Source: Albugo candida
Lineage: Eukaryota > Oomycota > Peronosporomycetes > Albuginales > Albuginaceae
Direction: 5' to 3'
Assembly: GCA_905220665.1 (NCBI GenBank)
Contig: CAJNAR010000155.1
Span: 496,001 to 560,000, forward strand
Length of the DNA stretch: 64,000 nucleotides
Positions within the stretch are counted from its first letter, which is position 1. The number at the start of each line of letters is the position of its first letter. Below, piece by piece: positions 58,249 to 64,000 of this stretch. The notes below the pieces were generated by a model that did no database searches, was not told where the DNA came from, and was given only the letters and a program-made list of their open reading frames with translations. A program made the position numbers and the translations under genes.

Positions 58249-59061
58249 ATGCAGTTCAGGAAATTCTCGAGTCAAAAGTCGTCCAATCAAGAAAAAAGAG
58301 AGAAAAAAAAATTGCTTTCGCGACTGACGTTATTATCTTATAGGTATCAGGATCGTTTTAGGGTGGATCTCGCAGCGGATCCCCCACTAAAAGTACCTCC
58401 CCTCAAGATTCAGATAAAGGAAGTGATTGAATTAGTGATGGCAACATCTAGACAGTTTCCGCCTTTACACCGAGTTTCGTTGAAGGAACATCTGCCCAGT
58501 CCGGAAGAACACAGCTTGATGTATCGGATTTCTGACTCATGCTGGAGTAGCGTGGCGAACTGTTGCAAAAAAAGACGTCGACAGCTATCTAATTACGGCC
58601 GAACTGCTTGCAGTAAACGAGCTGACAATTTAAAAGGCGTGGCTATTGCCACACTTGGAAGAGGTTCTCCCGAGGCTCGATGGATCACGCGGTTTTTTTC
58701 GCTGTATTTTATTCATTTTTACTGGCAACTACCGCCACATAAAAGCAGTCGTGATTGTTTTACTGTGATGACACCACAAAGGCTTAATACGGGAAATAGA
58801 GTTGTTATGGGTTCAGCAGATGCTATAACTTTTGCAAAGCGGGTTGCTGAGCGAGTATTGAAACCCGTTCTGAATCATGGTGTACAGTTATGGCTGGACG
58901 ACGTTTTAGGATATGCGGAAACAGAAACGAAATTTCTTGATGTTCTGAAGACCGTTCTTGAAAGCTGTGAGAATTTTGGTGTGAAGCTCCATCCAGAAAA
59001 GTGTCGTTTTCTCTCTTTCTCAACTGTGTGGTGTGAAAGAAGATTGCAGCGAATGGATTGA
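58249..59061 (+). pseudogene. Gypsy reverse transcriptase
   Basis: 270 codons. The palm is recognisable from FIHFYWQLPPHKSSRDCFTV through LWLDDVLGYAETETKFLDVL (LDD in the catalytic position) to GVKLHPEKCRF. The segment before the palm is low quality, indicating decay. Ends before the RNase H domain. Confidence 0.8.
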
Positions 59062-59223
59062 GTCATTGTGACGATTGGGTTCAAGGATTATGCGAGGTCG
59101 GACGACCACTCATCGCTGCAGAGCTTTAGTAATTTCTTCTCGTTGTGAATTGGATGCAGAAAAGTATACCAGACCACTCGGCGCTGGTACAAAGCCTTGG
59201 TGATTGTTTGAAAGAGCCATGAA

Positions 59224-59481
59224 GTGGCGGGAAGCAGCGAGAAAAGAAATCTGGTGCAAGTCCGATTAGATGAATATGAATGGGGGAAAACGCACGACCA
59301 TTGTTTTCAATTGATAAAGTACTCACTCTGCGCGATGGTGTCGATGGCACACCCGAAGGAGGATTGGGAGCGATGTATCTACATGGACTCCCCTCAAGGT
59401 CAATGGGAGCTATTGTTACTCAAGTGGGGTCGTGAGAGTTGGAGAAACCACTCTGAAATCAAGTACCACTCGTATTTATAA
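59224..59481 (+). pseudogene. Gypsy RNase H fragment
   Basis: 85 codons. THDHCFQLIKYSLC and ERCIYMDSPQGQW correspond to the start of the gypsy RT-connected RNase H (catalytic Asp in YMDS). Truncated by a stop. Confidence 0.65.
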
Positions 59482-60516
59482 GTAGATTTGTAGAAAAAGC
59501 TACAGCACGTTGATAAACGGTAGAGAAGAAAGCTTTCTTCATTATGGAGACGTGTAAACGATTGGAGTATCTTTTTACTGGAAGAGAAAGGTTCCATCTT
59601 TTCACTGAAAAACGAAATTTAAAAACTCATTTTCGGTCCAAAACATGGATACCGCCATTGCAAGATATAAATCGTACAAGATTCAGAGACGAGTAATGTA
59701 CTTGCAAACGTTTCGTTATGTGATTGTATATGTATCTGTGATTGAAACTGTCAGGGTGGATATCCTATACCGGCGGCTATCGCAAAGTGAAGGGGTGAAA
59801 CAAAAAAGGACCAAATGTTATGCTCTGGCTGTTGAACAAAAGGTATCCCCTGCGGAAGATACTGCTTTTGAATAGCCGTCGCTGGAGGAAATCGTGGTGC
59901 TCCTATCAACTCCGGAAGAAAGCAGTCTCGCGTAAAAATTTCCATTATCGAAAGATAACCAGTGCAGTGTATTATTGGATACGAACAGCCGCCTTTGGAT
60001 TCCAGATAGTGCCGTCAGTGTCGCGCAACATTTCAGATATTGTCAAAGCATCTAACATGGAGCTCGATGAATCGTTGCGTGATGGAATTTGTGCTCCGAT
60101 GTCTACACTGCCCTTAATCGCAAGAAGAAGATATCTTCGCTCATTTGAAGGAACTATGAGAGCCACCAAATCCAACAAAATCTTACATTTCGAATTTTTT
60201 TTTAATGTCTTCATGTGCTCGAGAGTATCTTACTGTATTGAAAGATGGCATGAGCGGGTTTTGTAAGCTTAATCCTAGTGTGGTGGCCAACACGAATGTC
60301 ACCGTGGCAGCAATACTGGATTGATTTAAGAAGTATGGCTCGGTCTCGGTCTGGTTGCCTGATTGACGGACGAATTTTAAGAATAAAGTCTTGTTTATGT
60401 CGAAACTTCTAAAAGTTCTCCGCACAAAACACCATTTCGTGATGGCGTGTTGTCCATCGACGACTGAGTAGGTCGAAGTACTGAACGATCATCTGCTTAA
60501 GACAATACGATATTTT

Positions 60517-61077
60517 TTGAGTGAGGGAAAGCTGAGGATTGCAGAATTACTCAGTCTGTTGCCGCTCGTTCAATCGTCGGTAAATCAGCTACTATCGTCT
60601 CGGCTGAATGGATACGCACCGGCTACGGGTCTCACAGTCCTGCCAGCAGGGGACCCGATCAGCGTGTTGTATCAGCCGACGGCATGGAATAATTTGGCGT
60701 CTATGACTGAGATAGAGTCGAATTTGAACCGGAAATACCCCATCAAAAGCCTTCAAGATACACTGGGACATATGCATCAGGCATTATCCGAGACTACAAA
60801 ACTAAAGAACGAGGCAGCAAGATGCCGCCACAGCAAAAAAAAGGGCGTCATATGTACCAATTATGAAATTGGGGATTTTGTACAATTCGGTCATGTCAGC
60901 AAGCACGCACATAAATTGGTCTTAGGTTGGAAGGGACCACATCGTGTGGTGTCTACATTGAACGATTGGGTGTACAAAATTCGGGAACTAGTGGACTACA
61001 ATCCTCGCAAGCGTCACGGTACGCGCTTACAGATTCTCAAAGAAAGGTTCAACCACACCCGGAACATTCACAATTGA
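60517..61077 (+). pseudogene. Gypsy integrase C-terminal region
   Basis: 186 codons. GYAPATGLTVLPAGDPISVL is the segment after the integrase core, and GDFVQFGHVSKHAHKLVLGW, then GPHRVVSTLNDWVYKI, is the GPF/Y-like module common in oomycete gypsy elements. The core with its catalytic residues is lost upstream. Confidence 0.75.
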
Positions 61078-61439
61078 ATTCTTATCTAAAAGTCATATCA
61101 TATTCGCGAATGGCGTCCATTTGGTAAAACGATTCTCAGAGTGCCTTATAAATCTCGAAACAAAGACATGGAAAATTCTGCTCGATTTTATCGGGCTAGA
61201 TAGCGCGGATAAGAGCAGGTAGCCCGCTGCTATAATGCATGAAGATGTTTCGGTCCCTCTCTGGAATAAGTTGGAGGCAATCCAATAGCTGAAGCGACAT
61301 GGCGGTCTACTTAGGGCGAAGCTCGACGGATGAGGGAGAAGTTATGGGATCTAAATACCTTGTATTCCGTACGAATTGAGTATTGCGTAGAAAACAATCC
61401 CGATTAGCTCAAGTGCGGTAGTTATAGAATGCCTACACG

Positions 61440-61920
61440 TAGAATTTTTGCTTGATCTTAGCGGTGATCGACACGGAGAAACAGCTACAATCACGGAAGC
61501 CGTCTATGACCTTTGATATATATATCTGAGTTATTCGGCAAATGTGGGAGTCAGGAGCAAGCCCCGAGTAGAAGAGCAATTTGACACCCAGCTTATATAG
61601 GAATCTGGTATGAGCTGCTGCTGCTAAATGGAGTCCAGTCTATCGAAATTAGAGACGAAATGCAGATTAAGTTGGGAAAGAAGAGCGATGAACTGCTTTC
61701 AACGAGCGTGGCATTAGAATGACTCTGAGCCATCTACGGAGGATCACTAAAATCTGCACTGCAGTTTTAGCCATATAGATATTCAGACCGAGAATCTGAA
61801 AACGATTTTCTCCTTTGCAGCAACTCCGTTGTATATTATTAGTTCGAAAGCACAGCTTTTGAATTCGATGGTCAAAGAATTGCATGCTACCTGCTCTTCC
61901 TTCTATTTGAAATCTCAAAG
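61440..61920 (+). pseudogene. Family A copy 4, 3' part (pseudogene)
   Basis: One frame with two stops aligns with the C-terminal third of family A copy 3: VEFLLDLSGDRHGE, EAVYDL-stop-YIYLSYSANVG, SKPRVEEQFDTQLI-stop, then YELLLLNGVQSIEI and LGKKSDELLSTSVALE. Downstream nucleotides (catctacgga, gcatgctacctgctct) match the 3'UTR of copies 1-3. This is the other half of the gene at 56.6-57.3 kb, separated from it by the gypsy body. Confidence 0.7.
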
Positions 61921-64000
61921 ATAAAACTGGTGTGTACGCTTAGTTCAGATCTACAGCGATTCATTGAAGATGTTGCCAATACCATGCGTAAAAGACTTCA
62001 TGACTTGCAATCGAGTCGCACTCAATTTTCCCTTCGCGCGACTTCCATTTAATCGTCCTCTTATTCGTCGAAAGTGATAGTAATTTGCAAAGGTAGTTGT
62101 ATACATATATAGCGCAACATCAATTCAGATGTTCGAGATTTCGTCCAACGGACTTCGAAATCAGTGGCCTGTGCATTCCAATTCTCCTAACGTGTAGGAT
62201 ACATGGAAGTTATCTTATCACTTCGCTTGTAACACCGGCTCTAAATTTGGGCTGAAATGTCGCGCGGCAGTCTTATGCGTGATACGTTTGGATACGTTTG
62301 ACTTCAAGTTGATGAAAATCTCGCTGGAGGCTCTACTTCCATAAGTTTTATGACTAGTAAACTTTAAGGAGGAAACTGACTACATAGGTGAGAATGAGGC
62401 CGACGACCACGCTTGGATGTTCTGAATGCCATGCACGTCTACACTATTTAAGGAAAGTATCTCCAGATAAAACCACGATAAGACTGAACCATATTGCCAC
62501 AAGATTTCAGGGGAGATTCTGTTAGAGACAAAATACGAATTTGCTTAGTTACCTACTATCTAACCTTTCTCGTTTCACGACCATCACTTCCACGACCACC
62601 TCTAGCGTCTTATGCCGTACAGATTCCGAGAGTGGGAGCCAAAGTTTGCATGTTGTTGCAATTACAATACATCTCCTCGGTTATCCTGAATCAGTCCTCT
62701 TTCCCTATCCAAATGAGACAGTTCGAACAACATGGTATGAAATGGGTAATAGCCTTGGTGAGCAGATGGGCTATCATGAGCCCCGACCCTACGTACTCCA
62801 GTCTCACTATCACTTCTCAAGGTCCGGTATAAAATTCACACGAAGGTCCACATGCTTCTCGCAATTCATACTATGTTGCGACTCTATATTGTCGGAAGTC
62901 GAACGTGTTGCGTCGCCGTTTTGGCTTCCCGAAAGTCATACGTGATGTAGCGATTAGCACCAGTCGTTACTCTCGAAGCGAGTCGCTGAGTTCGGGCATC
63001 TTTTACACTGGGGATAGATAGAGGAGAAGTAAGGTGAAGAAGATACAGCGAGGGGCCCGGTCTTTAAGATATACAAAAAACAAATTTTGAGTGTAAAGTG
63101 CCTACCTTGTTACATATATTTTGTATGGTAGCCTGGTTGTTCCTCTTCATGACTAAGGTCTCACTTACGGGAGCCTAATTATCTTAACAGCTCTGGAAAC
63201 TCGAGTAAACCCATTCAAAATCCGACAGTGATTTCAGCTCCTTCTCAATAGTAGAAGTATAACAGGTTTACACGTCGGTTAGTAACCGTACTTATGTGTG
63301 GTACACATTTAGGACGCTTTGGGAGTTGACGCGTGTCAGCCACCGGATATTAGCGCTAGATTAGAAACGTTTAGTGTAAAATACTCTTCTATAAAAAAAA
63401 GTTAGCTCCCCTTCTGATCAATTAGAGACACGTGCCTGGTTAAGGCGTCTCAGATCTTGTACACTTTGTGTTGGTGATTCCCTAAAATCGTTAGGTCCCT
63501 TGAACAAGGACCTTAATCTCTTGAGCTTGTTGACTCGTTGAGTCGAATTCCCTTAACAACTAAATTGCTCGTCGAGCAAATATCCTTCCTCTGAGAAAGA
63601 GCTGTAGCAGCTCCGCAACAATAATCATCACCAAGTACCGAACTTCTTTCTTGCTTATCCACTGCGTAATCGTCACCGCTACAGTTTCTCAGCTCTTCCC
63701 GTGTTGCTTCAGCCACGTTCCCGGCCATCTTTTTGGCGAGTGTCGGTTCGATACGCCGAGAAACTGATCTCCGGCTTGTGTGCCACGACAAAGAAAGTAG
63801 ACTAAACACAAGCGTTTAGAAGTCCCGCACGTTGTTTCTCCACGATCATTATTTTCCGTGCGTACTCGAACTCCACTCCATTTACTGTTCGTATTGCTCG
63901 TCTCTTATAGGGCTGTGCACTCCGTTTTGCTCGCATTCGTGTTACTACAGAAACTCCCCGATGGTATCCTCTTGATATTTCGTGCAACCATCCCCATCTG
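61921..64000. other. Weak ORFs only
   Basis: Overlapping plus-strand ORFs at 62494-62832 and 62541-62945; the second contains VRTTWYEMGNSLGEQMGYHE, which looks like worn protein sequence. Minus ORFs at 63513-63809 and 63802-63987 are open and basic/polar, with an AGNVAEATREELRNCSGDD string that could be retroelement gag. None has a domain I can name. Confidence 0.3.

Larger units (their letters stand above)
57314..61077 (+). mobile_element. Degenerate Ty3/gypsy retrotransposon body
   Basis: Plus strand, order gag fragment, knuckle-like CLKCKSAENSVRRC (about 57570), protease-like ITNVDTLLDSELDC (about 57755, DSE instead of DSG), reverse transcriptase (58249-59061), RNase H (59224-59481), integrase remnants (59600-60430) and the integrase C-terminus (60517-61077). 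RT before integrase is the gypsy order. All pieces are in separate frames. I found no convincing LTR pair on either side, so the limits are those of recognisable coding sequence. Confidence 0.8.

Noticed and set aside
57100..61450. LTR pair for the gypsy element
   Set aside because: I compared the sequence on both sides by eye and found no direct repeat long enough to call an LTR.
1..64000. CRISPR array, bacterial operons or prophage
   Set aside because: No regularly spaced repeats; spliced genes, SEH1 and retrotransposons show a nuclear eukaryotic sequence.

Overview
This window is nuclear DNA of a eukaryote with compact genes and very short introns. Twelve introns inferred by reading frame are 47-73 nt with GT..AG ends. 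Three things point to an oomycete, most probably a white-rust Albugo species. One is a GPI-anchored elicitin-like protein. The second is a secreted protein with repeated CxxCxxxxxG (CCG) motifs, a class described from Albugo. The third is the mix of Ty1/copia and Ty3/gypsy debris with many small secreted-protein genes and pseudogenes. The species call is inference; no database search was possible.

Layout. (1) 1-14.7 kb is a secreted-gene nursery and graveyard. A block at about 5.04-9.24 kb is duplicated at about 11.09-14.18 kb. Each copy carries one intact small secreted-protein gene (family A, four conserved Cys), a decayed family B locus and conserved minus-strand ORFs. (2) 14.7-33.7 kb is the ordinary gene core: elicitin-like protein (-), organellar-type tryptophanyl-tRNA synthetase (-), CIPK-like Ca-signalling kinase with a NAF motif (+), five-module CCG-type secreted protein (+), HPS5-like WD40/solenoid protein ending in a RING-H2 finger (+), and nucleoporin SEH1 (-, convergent with HPS5-like). 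A decayed stretch lies at 22.8-27.3 kb. (3) 33.7-45.9 kb is nearly gene-free, with nested Mutator-like TIR elements at 42.34-43.85 kb and other repeat fragments. (4) 45.9-49.9 kb holds a TIR element directly upstream of a third intact family A gene, its family B neighbour and further decayed repeats. (5) 50.2-55.2 kb is a degenerate copia element with two 108-bp LTRs. (6) 55.3-61.9 kb holds a second copy of the same TIR element followed by a fourth family A gene. That gene is a pseudogene split by a decayed gypsy element (about 57.3-61.1 kb). (7) 61.9-64 kb has only weak ORFs.

The housekeeping genes (translation, endolysosomal trafficking, nuclear pore, Ca signalling) do not form a pathway. 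The secreted genes share a theme: proteins exported to the host interface, expanded by segmental duplication next to transposons, with most duplicates decaying and three family A copies kept open. Exon boundaries were derived by hand from frame and splice signals and have not been tested with transcripts.
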